From Isoetes taiwanensis (taxonomy: Eukaryota; Streptophyta; Lycopodiopsida; Isoetales; Isoetaceae): 64,000 nt of DNA. A model generated the notes under the pieces. It was not told the origin of the DNA and made no database searches. It was given only the letters and a program-made list of their open reading frames with translations. The translations under genes were made by a program, and so were the position numbers. Below are positions 44,801-56,237 of this stretch, piece by piece (within the stretch, counting starts at the first letter, position 1; each line of letters begins with the position of its first letter). The stretch covers positions 6,941,335 to 7,005,334 of the forward strand of contig JAJEKV010000072.1 of NCBI GenBank assembly GCA_021234155.1. Direction: 5' to 3'.

Positions 44801-44992
44801 ACTCTATGTGATTGCAATCAGATCGAGGATGAAAACCATGTATTTGTTGGCTGCCCTGCATATGAAGAGATTAGAATCAAACATGGTATCCATTGTTCTA
44901 ATTTTCAATCCCTGTTTGACATGGATCCTAAAGTAGTAGGTTATTACATTAGAGATGTTGATTCATACCGTTCTATGTTGTTGAAATTGTAA
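41815..44992 (+). pseudogene. LINE ORF2 (endonuclease, reverse transcriptase, zinc motif)
   Basis: The frame opens right after the ORF1 TAG and has its first ATG only at 41896, downstream of the conserved VIAWNIHGLSQAKIQ start of the endonuclease. Other endonuclease blocks are VLVGDFNART, SSVVDYLL and ESDHAPLLFDL. Reverse transcriptase blocks are NGKAADLQGLSMELLKWGG, NYRTILIGSIFSKLL, GQAGFRHQHNTLDHI, AFIDFSKAFDKVPR and GVRQGVSSSPTLFG, then, after a frameshift near 43,820, LLLYLDDIVLL (YxDD). A further shift gives YKYLGLEI, and 44465-44992 holds LCTLCDCNQIEDENHVFVGC. At least two frameshifts make it inactive. Confidence 0.9.
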
Positions 44993-45060
44993 AGTACTTT
45001 TCGCTCCATGACCTTCAAGGTCCTAAGTGGGCGTGATCAATACATTACATTACATTACAT

Positions 45061-45124
45061 AAAGGCAGCTCTTATTTTGAATACAATGGTTGTTCTTCTT
45101 GTGCTAATTTTCTTAGTGTTAATA
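45061..45124 (+). repeat. Copia 5' LTR, right part
   Basis: AAAGGCAGCTCTTATTTTG to GTTAATA matches the last part of the 3' LTR almost exactly and abuts the primer binding site. Confidence 0.9.
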
Positions 45125-45136
45125 TGGTATCAGAGC
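45125..45136 (+). promoter_or_regulatory. Copia primer binding site
   Basis: TGGTATCAGAGC directly follows the 5' LTR and is complementary to the 3' end of plant initiator tRNA-Met. Confidence 0.9.
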
Positions 45137-45180
45137 GGCACGATCCAAGTGCTCTTCTATGTTGACAGTAATCTAAGAAG

Positions 45181-46345
45181 ATGGGAAGAATTGAGAAGCT
45201 GTCTCATGCCAATGAATTCTACTGGTTCATCAAAGTACGTGGGAAATTGTCTGCCAAAGGGCTTTGGCATGTGGTGTCTGGAGATGAACCAAGACCGGTT
45301 ATCTCTTCAAGGGCACTGAAAGCTCCCACTGCTGCTCAGATCGTAAAAGGTGCTACTTCGACTGACAGCAAGGATGACTCAGGAGAAATGGATGCAGACA
45401 AGCAGGCTTTACTCAAATGGCTACAGAAGGATTGGGAAGCCAAAAATCGTATAATAAGATATTTGGATGACACTATGATAGCCCAGGTTGAAGCTGCTGA
45501 GAGTGCGAAGGCTGCTTGGGATCAGTTGATTCGATTTACAAAAGGAAGCATTTTTGGCAACAGGCAAATCTTTATTCAGTGATTTTTACCACAAAGCTTA
45601 AAGATTGTGCATCAGCAGAGGAATTCATATCAAAACTCAAAGCCGCTGCCCTGCAACTCAAAGGTATGGAGAAAGGCCTTGAGGATGATTTGCTGGTTGG
45701 AGCTTTGTTGCTTGGACTTCCACCATCTTTCAACAATGTAAAAAATGTAATAGGTGCAGCTGAACATGTAGAATTGGAATGGGCTTGTCAGCAAATTCTG
45801 ATGGAAGAAAAGAATCAGATACGAGTTGTAAAGGACAACTCGTCCCAAAGTGGACAAGCACTTGTTGGAAGGATGGAGTTTGGTGACACAAGAAAGTGTT
45901 ACAACTGTAACAAGATAGGGCCTATTGCCAAAGACTACACAGAACCTGATAAAAGAAAGAAGAAACATAAGAAACAGTCTGAGAAAGAGGAACCGAAAAA
46001 GAAAGGAAAGTCCTCACATGGCCATGCTCACAAAGCTGTCAAAGAGTCTTCAGAAGACTCTGATGGATCTTCCAGCAGTGATTCCATGGTATCAGCAACT
46101 AGAGCCTTTTTGGCAGCAAGCGAAGATGTTGAACAAGGAAAAACCACCAGCATTTTGGTTAAGGTATTTCTCTATTTCTTGTGGCTTTTTACATGGATAC
46201 ATAAAAGTGTTGCACTCATGTACTATGTGTTAAGAGATCTCCTTGATTCTTACAAGAAAAGCTCTTGGGAAAACTATTTGCATCATGGACTGCTTGCAGA
46301 AACATCATTTGGTATCTGGTATCTTGACTCTGGGCAAGTGATCAC
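45181..46345 (+). pseudogene. Copia gag and start of protease
   Basis: The frame from ATG 45181 carries a copia gag start (DADKQALLKWLQKDWEAKN) and ends at 45,582. A second frame overlapping it continues gag (EFISKLKAAALQLKGMEKGL, LLGLPPSF) and the zinc knuckle CYNCNKIGPIAKDYTEP, in which the His and last Cys of CxxCxxxxHxxxxC are replaced. A Lys/Ser-rich stretch and about 50 extra residues lead to WYLDSG, the protease active site. The frame then shifts by one base, so protease and integrase are no longer joined. Gag normally forms the particle; this one is broken twice. Confidence 0.85.
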
Positions 46346-49300
46346 ATGACGAGCAAAAAGCACTTGTTTGATGATCTGGTGGAAGTACAGGGTTTTAGGA
46401 AAGTCAAGATTAGCAAGGAGATGCTGCCTGTTAAAGGGAAGGGAATGGTAAATCTTGAATTGTCGACTGGTAACTTATGCCTTAAAGAAACCTTGTATGT
46501 CCCAGATTTAGAGGTAAACTTACTGTCTGTTTCAAAGATGGATGATGCAGGCCTGTTTGTTACATTCGGAGGAGGTCAATGTTTTGTACGTGATAAAAAC
46601 CACATGATCACAGCCAAGGGAGAACGTGAAGAAAAATTGTACAAGATAAATTGGAGTAAGGGAAGATCTTATCACACTGCTCTTAATGCCGAGGGCACAA
46701 ATATTAATCAGATTTGGCACGAACGCCTAGGTCATGCCAATTATGAGCTTCTCAAAAGGATGCAAAATATGAAATATGTGTGTGACCTGCCCAGAGTGGC
46801 AACACCAGATGGAATATGTGAAGGCTGCGCTTTGGGTAAGCTGGCCAGAAAATCATACAAGAAAGCAAAGGCCCACAGAGCAAAGCATGCTATGGATTTG
46901 ATCCATATGAATGTGTGGAGACCTGCCCGAGTGAAATCGATAGGCGGATCGAGGTATTTTCTTTTGATAATAGATGATTTCACTAGAAAGAACTGGGTGT
47001 TTTTCATGAAGAAAAAGTCTGAAGCCTTTGAGCATTTCAAGCGATGGTTGCAGGCTGAAAACTTTTCTGAAAGGCAGGTCAAGAGCATTCGAACAGATCA
47101 GGGAGGAGAATTCATAAGCAAAATTTTTGAAGACTTCTTAGTCAATTGTGCAATTCTTCATCATACTTCTGTGGCACATGAACATCAACAAAATGGAGTT
47201 GTTGAGCGCAAGAGCTGCACTGTTTTGGAGAGTGCTAGGTCCATGCTCATTTCAAAAGGTATTGCTTACACATTCTGGGCAGAAGCTGTAAATACAGCAG
47301 TCTTTATTATCAACAGGATCCCTACCAAGGCAGTTCCCAAGTGCGTCCCTGAGGAGGCCTGGACTGGGAAGAAACCTTCTGTAGAAGGATTCAAGATTTT
47401 CGGGTGTACTGCATATGCACACTTATCCAAATCAGAGCGGAAAAATGGTAAGCTATCTGCCAAAGTTATTCAGTGTATGTTCGTAGGTTATAGTTACAAT
47501 ATGAAGGCCTACAAATTATATGTACCTAGTACCAGAAAAATGATTTATAGGAGGAGTGTAGTATTTCATGAACATGACTTCCAGCTTGGCCAAACCAACA
47601 CCACTGCTGCAGTAAACACTCTCCCATTGGATTTTGCGGACTCCGACACTGAGTCAGATGATGATGAGCTGCCACATGATCAGCAACTTGACACTCCACT
47701 TGATGAGGTGGAGGTACCATCAGAACCTGAATCTGAGGATGAGCTTGTGCCACTTACCACTGATGCAACCGTTGAGGAACATTGTCCGCGAAGGTCTAAA
47801 CGGACTCCCAAACTTACTGCAAGGATGCTGGATTATCTTGACAGTAAGAAGCCTTGAAGTGCAGCCTATATTGCTCTCCATATTGCTGCCTCTGCAGATG
47901 AACCCCTCACCCATTATGAGGCCATGACCGGTCCAGACCATGCCTCATGGACAACAGCCATGGATGAAGAGTTTAATTCTCTTATTGAGAATGATACATG
48001 GGAATTGTGTCCGCTTCCCAAAGGACGAAAAGCCACTAGCAGCAAATGGATATTCAAGTTGAAATATGATGAGCATAATCGTGTATCCAGGTACAAGGCA
48101 AGGCTTGTTGCTAGAGGCTGCTCACAAAAAGAGGGTGTTGACTACCATGAAACATTTGCACCAGTAGCTAGGCTTACCTCAGTTCGTGTGGTCTTGGCAA
48201 TAGCTGCTGCCATGGATCTTGACCTGCAACAGATGGATGTCAAGTGTGCCTTTTTGCATGGTAAATTACATGATGAAGTCTATATGAAACAGCCTCCTGG
48301 GTACACTACAGGAGATGGCCTTGTTTGCAAGCTCAAGCGAGCTATATATGGACTGAAACAGTCCCCCCGCTTATGGTATAAGACCATTCACGCCTTTTTC
48401 ACTGCCCAAAGCTTTGTGAGAATTAATGCAGACTGGAACATTTATGTCAAGCAGCATGGGTTCTCTCTTATCATAGTTGTTCTCTATATGGATGATCTCA
48501 TCCTGGCAGCCAATCATTCTGGTCTTATGACAGAAACTAGACAAAGTCTGACTCACCGCTTTCATATGACTGATTTGGGGCATCTAAAGTATTTTCTGGG
48601 CATGCAGGTTTTTCGAGACAAGAAGGCCCAGACCATCACTCTTCATCAATCAAAAGGCATTGACTCTCTACTGCAAAAATGTCATATGAAGTCCAGCAAA
48701 GCAGTAAGTACTCCTGCCATCAATTGCATTTTGACTTTTGAATCTAAGTCCAACACGTCAAAGGACCATGAATTGGATGTTCAATATCGCAGCATTGTAG
48801 GTTCTCTCATGCATTTCATGGTATGCAGCAGACTCAACTTGGCAGAAAGTGTCATAACTGTGAGTCAATTTATGGAGCATCCTGGCCCTTCCCATTGGCA
48901 AGCACTGAAACGGATTTTGCGCTATCTCCATGCTCATCCTGCTCTTGGGATTACCTATCATGGTAATCATGCCAATAACCTCTTGCTTTCAGGGCATGTT
49001 GATGCTAATTATGCAGGTGAAATAGACACTCGAAAGTCCCGCACCGGCTTCTCTTTCCAGCTGCAAGGGGGAGTAGTAAGCTGGTCCAGCAAAAAACAGA
49101 AAGCTACTGCAGTAAGTACCTGTGAATCAGCGTATATGGCCATCTGTGCAGCAGCAAAGGAAGCCATCTAGCTTAGGAGATTGATGAAAGACCTTGGGGC
49201 TGAGCAAAACGGACCTACTGTTCTTCTTAATGATAATAGAGCAGCTGTAAGTTTGGTTAAGAATCCCGGTAATTTTTCGAAAGCCAAGCACATAGAGGTC

Positions 49301-49453
49301 CAATATCATTTCACCAAAGAAAAGGTAGAAGAAGGCAAGATTACTATTCAGCATGTGGGCACTCAACATATGACAACAGATGTATTTACCAAACCTTTAC
49401 CAAAGAAAAGGTTTACTGAGTGTCTTGAAGAACTTGGCATGGTCAAAACTTGA
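46346..49453 (+). pseudogene. Copia pol: integrase, reverse transcriptase, RNase H
   Basis: One frame with two stops, TGA at 47,855 and TAG at 49,169. In order: protease remainder; zinc motif WHERLGHANYELL with CEGCALGKL; integrase core (LLIIDDFTRKNW, RTDQGGEF, NGVVERK); reverse transcriptase (WELCPLPKGRKATSSKWIFK, QMDVKCAFLHGKL, AIYGLKQSPRLWYK, and LYMDDLILAA carrying the catalytic DD); and RNase H (GHVDANYAGEIDTRKSRTG, STCESAYMA, LNDNRAAVSL, KHIEVQYHF). It ends at TGA after EELGMVKT. The enzyme set copies RNA to DNA and integrates it. The stops inactivate it, but codon integrity elsewhere is good, so decay is fairly recent. Confidence 0.93.
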
Positions 49454-49535
49454 GTATTGCAAGACATGGTGTGTGATCAACTAGGTGAATTTACTAGTTG
49501 CAGAATCAGCAAGTACTACAGACCAACTAATACTT

Positions 49536-49544
49536 GAGGGGGAG
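49536..49544 (+). promoter_or_regulatory. Copia polypurine tract
   Basis: GAGGGGGAG lies directly before the 3' LTR and would prime plus-strand DNA synthesis. Confidence 0.85.
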
Positions 49545-49804
49545 TGTTGGCATTGACAAAATGTTTGACAAGCGTTATTGGCCTGTGCTGAGTCAGCACG
49601 TTAAGTTTCTGTTGAAGTTTTCAGTTAGGGTTTTCTTCCGTAGCCATGTTTGGCATGTCTCAGATTAGATGGAGCTGCCGTGATTTCCCATCAAGGAGCT
49701 CGGTTGGGAAGTGCTATTCTGATTACCGAGATCTATGTATAAAGGCAGCTCTTATTTTGAATACAATGGTTGTTCTTCTTGTGCTAATTTTCTTAGTGTT
49801 AATA
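49545..49804 (+). repeat. Copia 3' LTR
   Basis: A 260-bp uninterrupted copy of the LTR, TGTTGGCATTG to GTTAATA, followed by CGGAC. It serves as the reference for where the 5' LTR was split. Confidence 0.95.
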
Positions 49805-52010
49805 CGGACCTGTTTGGTGTAGGTTAAGTATTTCCTGCTTTGTTCTGGTCCAAACCACAACCTTTTTTCATTGCATGGAATCCAAGCACCAACAAGTTGT
49901 ACAGCCTTTTTACATGGCGTCTATAGCAAAGTTTTACTATTACGACCAAGCTTTAGATTTCTGAAGTTCTGCAATCTGAGTTTCATGAGGAGTAGCAGAG
50001 TTCCGCTTGGAGACAGACCATTTTGGTCAGACTTTGGTCTGGTTTATTTCTTAAGTAGTTGTAAGACTTTTCTTCTGGCGTTGGATACAAGTCCATTTTT
50101 TCAAGTCAATCCAAGTTTTGCGATCAGCAAGGACAAGAACGTAGGCTGTGCTACTTATGGCTGGATCAGGTTGTTGGCTTCTCAATACTAGCTTATTATT
50201 GTTTAAGCACAATATCATAAATTCATAATATGGTCGTGAGATGTCTCGAAAATGTCTTGTTTTAAGCATCTTTGTGGCAGAAGCGATGATGGCCAAGCTT
50301 TTGTGCAGGACCTTGGTGGAGAACTTTGGATGCACCTAGCCAGGAATGGACGAATGACTGATTCAAGTGTATTTTGGGACTCTTATGACCTACAATTGCA
50401 GCACAAGTTGCTAGACCTACTTATGCTTTTCCTTTGCTTTAACTCCATTTTCCATGTTTTAACAATTGCTATAGAAATTTCTTTGGGGCCATGAGGTATT
50501 TCTTTAAGTTCTGATCAGTAAAGGTTGTTACTCCTGTTCTTGAGCGAATATTATTTGTCTACAACCTAGCTATTTGTCCTGATTGAGAACATGACATGAC
50601 TAGCCTGGTGTCTATTTCCTTTCTTATTTACTACTTCACATATGAATTCCTGTTTTTATAACGTCTCCTATTTTGTTCTTTTTGCCAAGATAATTCCTTG
50701 CTGCTAATTGCAGCTCTATTCTAGAATTTCTCAGAGATAGACTAAAGTTTGGACAACCTTCAAGATTGATTTCTTTCTAACTGGGGTTTGCTAAGTTCTG
50801 GGCTTGTGCAATAGAATCTTAAATTCAATATTTTGTTTGTTGTTCCTCTTTGTTTCCTTGCACTTGTCCTGCATTTTATTGACACTCCATTCTTTATGAA
50901 ATGTAATCCATGTTAAAATAGCAGAAGGTATGAATCAATTGTTTCTTAAGTACTTTCACCCTTCATGTTTCTTCTGTTTATTCTGACCAACATACAGCAA
51001 CATTCCAATTTAAAGAACATTCAAAGATTCAAATTGGTTCTTTGTGGCTCAACAGCAAAACACCTCTGCTTCCACGATACAACTCCGCAGTCAATCAAAC
51101 CCGTCTGGCCTCCTGCAATTCGGATCAAATACCTCGAACGTCACAATATTTTTTCATTGTTCTCTGCCATTGTTTGGTTCTTACAACCCAGAACAATTTC
51201 TGGTTACGGCAGTAGATTGCTTTTTTGGTTTGTTTTGCATTGGCTTTTAAGAGTTCATCATCTCCTTTCCAGATAATAAGGCATTTATTCTCTATTTTCT
51301 AACAAATGCTGGGTGACTATGTTTAACAATCCACTGCTGCTTCGTTGTCCAGTTAGTATTCTCATTCATGGTTTTTTGAAGTTGGATTATCAGGTCACGC
51401 TGCCCATAGACTTTGTAGACTTGGAATGCTTTTTCTTTTTGCTATCAACTTTGTTTAGTGATGGGTGCTACCGAGTATGAAAACAATGGAGCCCATATTC
51501 CATTCTTGGTGAACAAGGTATTTGAGAAATACAACTACATTGCAGTTTCATTGGAATAATTTCTAAGATTCTTGTACGGGTAACGTTTATTTGTAAGCAT
51601 CTTCCATGGCCTAGCTTTTTTAGTGTCGGATTTTGATATGATGTCATGATGGTGGTATTTGAGAAGTTGGGAAACATGCATGTTGGATTTTGTCTTGTAA
51701 CCCTTAAGAATTAGATGGGTATTTCGAAAAACTAGGCTAGGCTATGTTGGGTTTTCATCTATTGCAATTATCCATTCTTTACTTATGCGTAGCTAGCTCC
51801 TTTACCTGGTGTGTGTCTGACCCTTACCCATATCCTTCTTTTAAAATGTACTTATGCTTTGTTTCTTATTTGTTCGTAAGTAGCTTCTTTTAAAATGTTC
51901 TTATGTTTAGTTCCTTATTTGTTCGTAAATAGTTTCTAAATGATTTGTGCACAACAATCTGTCATATGGGATGCTACTATCTATAAAGGACCTCATAGAC
52001 TAGTGCATTT
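49805..52010. other. No gene recognised
   Basis: AT-rich DNA. Short open stretches (for example GRSDDGQAFVQDLGGELWMH near 50,275 and AQQQNTSASTIQLRSQSNPS near 51,045) could be exon pieces but match no family I know. A 50-bp unit with TTTTAAAATGT ... TTATTTGTTCGTAA is tandemly doubled at about 51,839-51,938. Confidence 0.35.
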
Positions 52011-53504
52011 ATTGGCACCCCATTTGGACTTGGATTCCAGGTGGGTATTTGACTCGTGGAATAGGGGGTATTAGACTCGTGGTTTCGACATGCACACTCA
52101 ATCCACAAGTCTGAATACCCCCAATTTTGGGTTGAAATTAGGCAGGTCAAATACCTCCCATTCCTCCTTGGCCGGAACCCCTATCCGAAACAGACCTTGG
52201 GGTATTAGGCTCGTTGAATACCCCTTTGTGGGTCACAAGTCGAATACCCCCCTAATTTTTTTTTTCAAGAATTCCAGTATACAGGCTTTTTTTGAGCATA
52301 GATTTATTGCATAACAAGTCGAATAAGTCTCAAGGTTCAGTGTTAGTATGTAGGATTCATGTTCGATTCATATGTAAGCTATACATTATGAGGCATATAT
52401 TGTTTTTACATTATGAGGCATAGATTGTTTTTTTTTTTTTCTTTCGTTAAAGCATCAAGAGTGCAAATAACTCCCAACGTATAATGCTTCATGTTTTCCA
52501 ACGTAACTAATGCTTCTGAATATTTCTTACATATAAGAAAAAAGACTAATTGAGATCACCACCCAATATAAAGTCTACCTAGTACACATTGCCATAATAC
52601 ACATTGGTTATCCGTAATGCTGCTAAAAGTTCAATCGGATACACGTAGATGTCCCAGCCCGTCTACCTGAGTAAGCGGGTGGATGCTCCCTTGGAACTGA
52701 TGGCGAGATGCGTTGTGGATATAATCCCGCACGAGCATATTGTTGTTGTTGCTACGGAATTTTTTCTGGGTTTTTTTTTACCAAATGCCGCTGTCACCTG
52801 CATATAAAAGAGGAGCAAGATGCTTTCGATGGCAAAAATATGGCATGCAGCCACTATTCTTATTCTACAAAGGCCGGTTCTTATTCTAAAACAGGCCGGA
52901 TCATAAGGCCAGCTCTTGATCTTGAAGAACACGACATTGAAGAACAGACTCGACTGCTAAACTATTGGACTCAAGAAGAATCGAAGCAAATGAGCATCAG
53001 AATGGAAGATTGCGCAAAAAAAAATACCTCTGTTGAGCTTGCCCGCTGTTACCGGCGGGAAACTGAGCCGTGCGATGGAGTTACATATAATTTTGGGGGT
53101 ATTCGACCTGCAGTTTCAGTCAAGAGGGGGTATTCGACCTGCAGCTTCAGTCAAGGGCCGGAATTGTTTAATCGACCTGTTGTTTCAAACAGAGTATTCG
53201 ACCTGCAGGCGTATTTGGTTCTTGGAATTTCCAGGTTGAATTTGCGAGTCGAATACCCCTTGCCGGATTATTTAATCGACATGCAGTTTCTCTCAAAACA
53301 GAGTATTCGACCTGCGGTTTGAATCAAATCACAGAGACGTATTCTGTTCTTGAAATTCAGAGGTGAAATGAGCGGGTCGAATACCCCCTTGCCGGATTCT
53401 GCTAAAAGAAAAAAACTGAGACAAAACTGAAACATGCAGGCTGAATACCACGCAGAGGTATTCGGCTCACAATTTCCTGGAATCCATGCCCAAATCGGGT
53501 GCCT
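52011..53504. mobile_element. Small TIR element with GTATTCGACCTGCAG subterminal repeats
   Basis: The left end GGCACCCCATTTGGACTTGG, then ATTCCAGG, is matched by the inverse of the right end, GGCACCCGATTTGGGCATGG, then ATTCCAGG. Inside both ends, words such as GTATTCGACCTGCAG, GTCGAATACCCC and GGGGTATTAGACTCG recur in both orientations. The end sequence resembles PIF/Harbinger-type (Tourist-like) termini, but a clean TTA duplication is not seen. The long plus frame 52,708-53,322 crosses the repeats and has no recognisable domain. Confidence 0.5.
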
Positions 53505-53555
53505 ATATTTCCTTCGCTCATAGACATCATTTTCCTACAATCTTTGCTAACTTGA

Positions 53556-53650
53556 GGTAAGTGGGAAATCTCTTAAAACACCTCATGCATGTTTAGCGGA
53601 TGAAGTAAGTGGGAAATCTCTTAAAACACCTCACGCATGTTTAGCGGATG
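53556..53650 (+). repeat. Tandem duplication, about 49 bp
   Basis: AAGTGGGAAATCTCTTAAAA, then CACCTCATGCATGTTTAGCG, is present twice in a row with one substitution. Confidence 0.9.
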
Positions 53651-54170
53651 CCTTTTGTGGTTATGATAAAAGCATTAGATATCGGCACAAATTGTACAAT
53701 TAAATTGCACAGATGAAAAAGCCAGTTATACCTGGAGAACCAAAAAGAGTTGTTGCAACATGCATACCAAAGTCTATATATAAATTAGACTCTTCTGCAT
53801 GTTTTCTCCTTTAACGTCGACTATCTTTCACACTGAGCAAACGACATACTATAAGAGATCATGAAAACTGCCACTATAAAAATTGCTCGAATTTGTAAAT
53901 GTTGTTCCATACAATCAATAGTGCACAGTCCTTAAGATAGATACAATCAACTCCATATAACTGACTTTCAAACTTTGACTTCTTAAGTTCTATTAGAATC
54001 AATCATTGAACAAAATCGACGACTTTTCATGCTAAAATCAACCATCTTCTATGCTAAAATCTTCATATAAATTTTGATAACAAACTACCTATGCAATCCT
54101 TAAATTTTTCAGAAACACTTGTATATGACCGTTATATACAATCCTTAAATAGTACAAACACTTTATATGA

Positions 54171-54335
54171 TTGTTTATATTGTTCTCCTTTAGGATTATA
54201 TCTGGTTTCCCCTTTCTTTATCTCTCAATTCATAGTTTCAAAGTGTCAATCTCGTTTGTTTATATTGTTCTCTCTGAGGATTATATCTGGTTTCTCCTTT
54301 CTTTATCTCCCAATTCATAGTTTCAAATCAATCTC
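54171..54335 (+). repeat. Tandem duplication, about 80 bp
   Basis: The block from TGTTTATATTGTTCTC through GGATTATATCTGGTTTC to CAATTCATAGTTTCAAA occurs twice in succession. 53,651-54,170 and 54,336-55,300 hold no supported gene. Confidence 0.8.
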
Positions 54336-55300
54336 GTGTTGTTGCACTTTGATTTATATATTGTGCTCAATCTTGTGTTACCGCACTTGATTTATATACT
54401 AAGATAGATATAGTATCTCCTCTCTCGTGTTGTAGATTCACATTGTTTTTCTTGTTATCACTATCACATTAGTACTCGGTGTCAGCTCGTGATCCTTGTA
54501 ACTCCCTGCCTAGGCCCGTAACAAATTTTCAATTTTAATGAATTTTCCGCAACCAATGATGCTCGTATAGAACCAACCCTCCATCACTGTTAGTTCAAAT
54601 CACTGAAAGTTGAGGGCCAAACGTTGATGGATAGGAAATCGCGCTCTTTCATATGAGGAATTTGGGGATTCCTATACGGGTAAGTCTTTGTTTTCAACGC
54701 TTATAGCTATGGAAGTTGACTTGATTTCCTTGGCTTTTGATTATAGGAAAATAAAACTAGCTCTACCTAATAATCAGTATGAGAAAACTGTCTCGCTAAA
54801 GAGATCAGTCTTTACCTACTGGTCTGCTAAACAGAAGACATCTAGCTGCACTGTAAGTTACAGAAGAAGTAAAATAGCATAGATGCACAAAAGCTTTACT
54901 TCAAGCTTGGTCAGTGCGGTTACAGTATAAGCATGTAATAAGTAAAGCTTTAAACGTGCCACACCAAAGATGACGATATAGCACAAGGCGCGTCAAATGA
55001 TGAGAAGATCTGAGCTGTTTACAGCTTGATTGAGCATTGCAACATACAATTCAGGACAGACTAATAACATTCTTTTTGCCTGCAGAAGACTTAAAAAAAA
55101 CAGGAGTCAAGTGCCAACTTTTACTGGCAATAGTAGTGTTTGTGTCAACATACAAGTACAAACAACGGGCTTTCTGCTTTTTTACATGGTGTGCAAGGGG
55201 CAATGCGCATGCGCTATAAGGTTAAGGGAATGACAGATACCCGATAATAATGCTTATTGACAAGAGTATAAACATGATTTACTTGATTCATTTTGGCACT

Positions 55301-56237
55301 TCAACTGTCCAGGAACTTCTCAATTGTGCCAATAAGTGTTGCTTTAGGTACTGCGCCAATCACAGCATCCTTCTTCTCTCCTCCCTTGAAGATGATTATT
55401 GTGGGAATACTTCGGATACCATAATCTGTTGCAATTTGGGGACTTTCATCTGTGTTCAATTTAAAGCATCTCAGCTTTCCTGCATAACGCTCTGCAAGTT
55501 CGTTGATCACTGGATCGATCATGCGGCATGGACCGCACCATGGTGCCCAAAAATCTACTAGCACTGGAAGTTCACATTCCAGCACCAGTTTCTTGAAAGT
55601 GGCATCATTCACTGGCCCAGCTGCATGGCATAATGAAGCATGCAGCAAAAGCAATCAGCATACCATAAACTCTTTATTCTCTCTCTCTCTCTCATTCAGT
55701 TCTAAGCAGGAACCCTAAAATATCATCTGTAAAACAAGTCTTATATCCTTTTAATACTCTTAGTTATTGTTAGTCTGAACCTCGCTACTAACAAAAATCT
55801 ACTCAGATATGCATATGCATTTGACTAAATATTTGACTCAAATAACTCTGAACATCAATTTGACATCGATGAAAGACATCATACTGTATATCTGTATACG
55901 GATTTGACAAAATTTGATAAAATTCATGGAAAATTTAATGAAATTCATGGGACATTGTCAGATTAAGCTAAAAGCCATAATAAGATTTCTAAAAGACAAA
56001 GTTCCACTTACCGACGGTTGTAATCTCTTTCGCTTCGCATACTATTGACGGGGAACGATAACGTTTTCCAGAAGGTCCTGATGATTTAATCCCTAGGTTG
56101 CCAACTTTGCAACCGAAAGGGGCACTACCTCTGCAACTGCTGTATAACTTAGCAGGAACGATCATGGCAACGCAAGGCCCCTGAGAAATTAATGTTGTGC
56201 TACGGGAGGCAGCCACACCTTCAAGAGCGAGCGCCAT
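55301..56237 (-). CDS. Chloroplast thioredoxin, m-type
   Basis: Two exons, 56237-56012 and 55620-55301, join in phase (GTCG|GTAAGT donor, ATGCAG acceptor) to give 181 residues. The first 70 or so residues are rich in Ser, Ala and Lys/Arg with few acids, as a chloroplast transit peptide is. The fold follows with the redox site [10 protein letters not shown], the conserved DFWAPWC context, [20 protein letters not shown] (cis-Pro loop) and [17 protein letters not shown], then FLDS and stop. The m-type call rests on this C-terminal pattern. Such proteins pass electrons from ferredoxin-thioredoxin reductase to stromal enzymes. The start ATG 56237 is the first that gives a plausible transit peptide. 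It looks fully intact. Confidence 0.93.

Larger units (their letters stand above)
40919..45060 (+). mobile_element. Near full-length LINE inserted in the copia LTR
   Basis: It interrupts the LTR between TATGTATAAA and AAAGGCAGC, with a short (A)TAAA overlap as probable TSD. It has a 5' region, ORF1, ORF2 with endonuclease, reverse transcriptase and C-terminal zinc motif, and a 3' tail of ACATT pentamers (45,040-45,060). Pentamer tails instead of poly-A also mark the LINE pieces at 4.75 and 17.9 kb. Confidence 0.9.
40714..49804 (+). mobile_element. Ty1/copia LTR retrotransposon with LINE nested in its 5' LTR
   Basis: The 260-bp LTRs start TGTTGGCATTGACAAAATG and end GTTAATA. The 3' LTR is 49545-49804; the 5' LTR is split into 40714-40918 and 45061-45124. 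CGGAT before and CGGAC after the element form a 5-bp TSD with one mismatch. TGGTATCAGAGC (45125-45136) is the usual copia primer binding site for initiator methionine tRNA, and GAGGGGGAG (49536-49544) is the polypurine tract. Gene order gag, protease, integrase, reverse transcriptase, RNase H is that of Ty1/copia. Two frameshifts and two nonsense codons make it non-autonomous. Without the LINE it is about 4.95 kb. Confidence 0.95.

Noticed and set aside
52708-53322. 204-codon frame in the 52-53.5 kb element
   Set aside because: It crosses subterminal repeats and shows no conserved motif, so I do not call it a gene.
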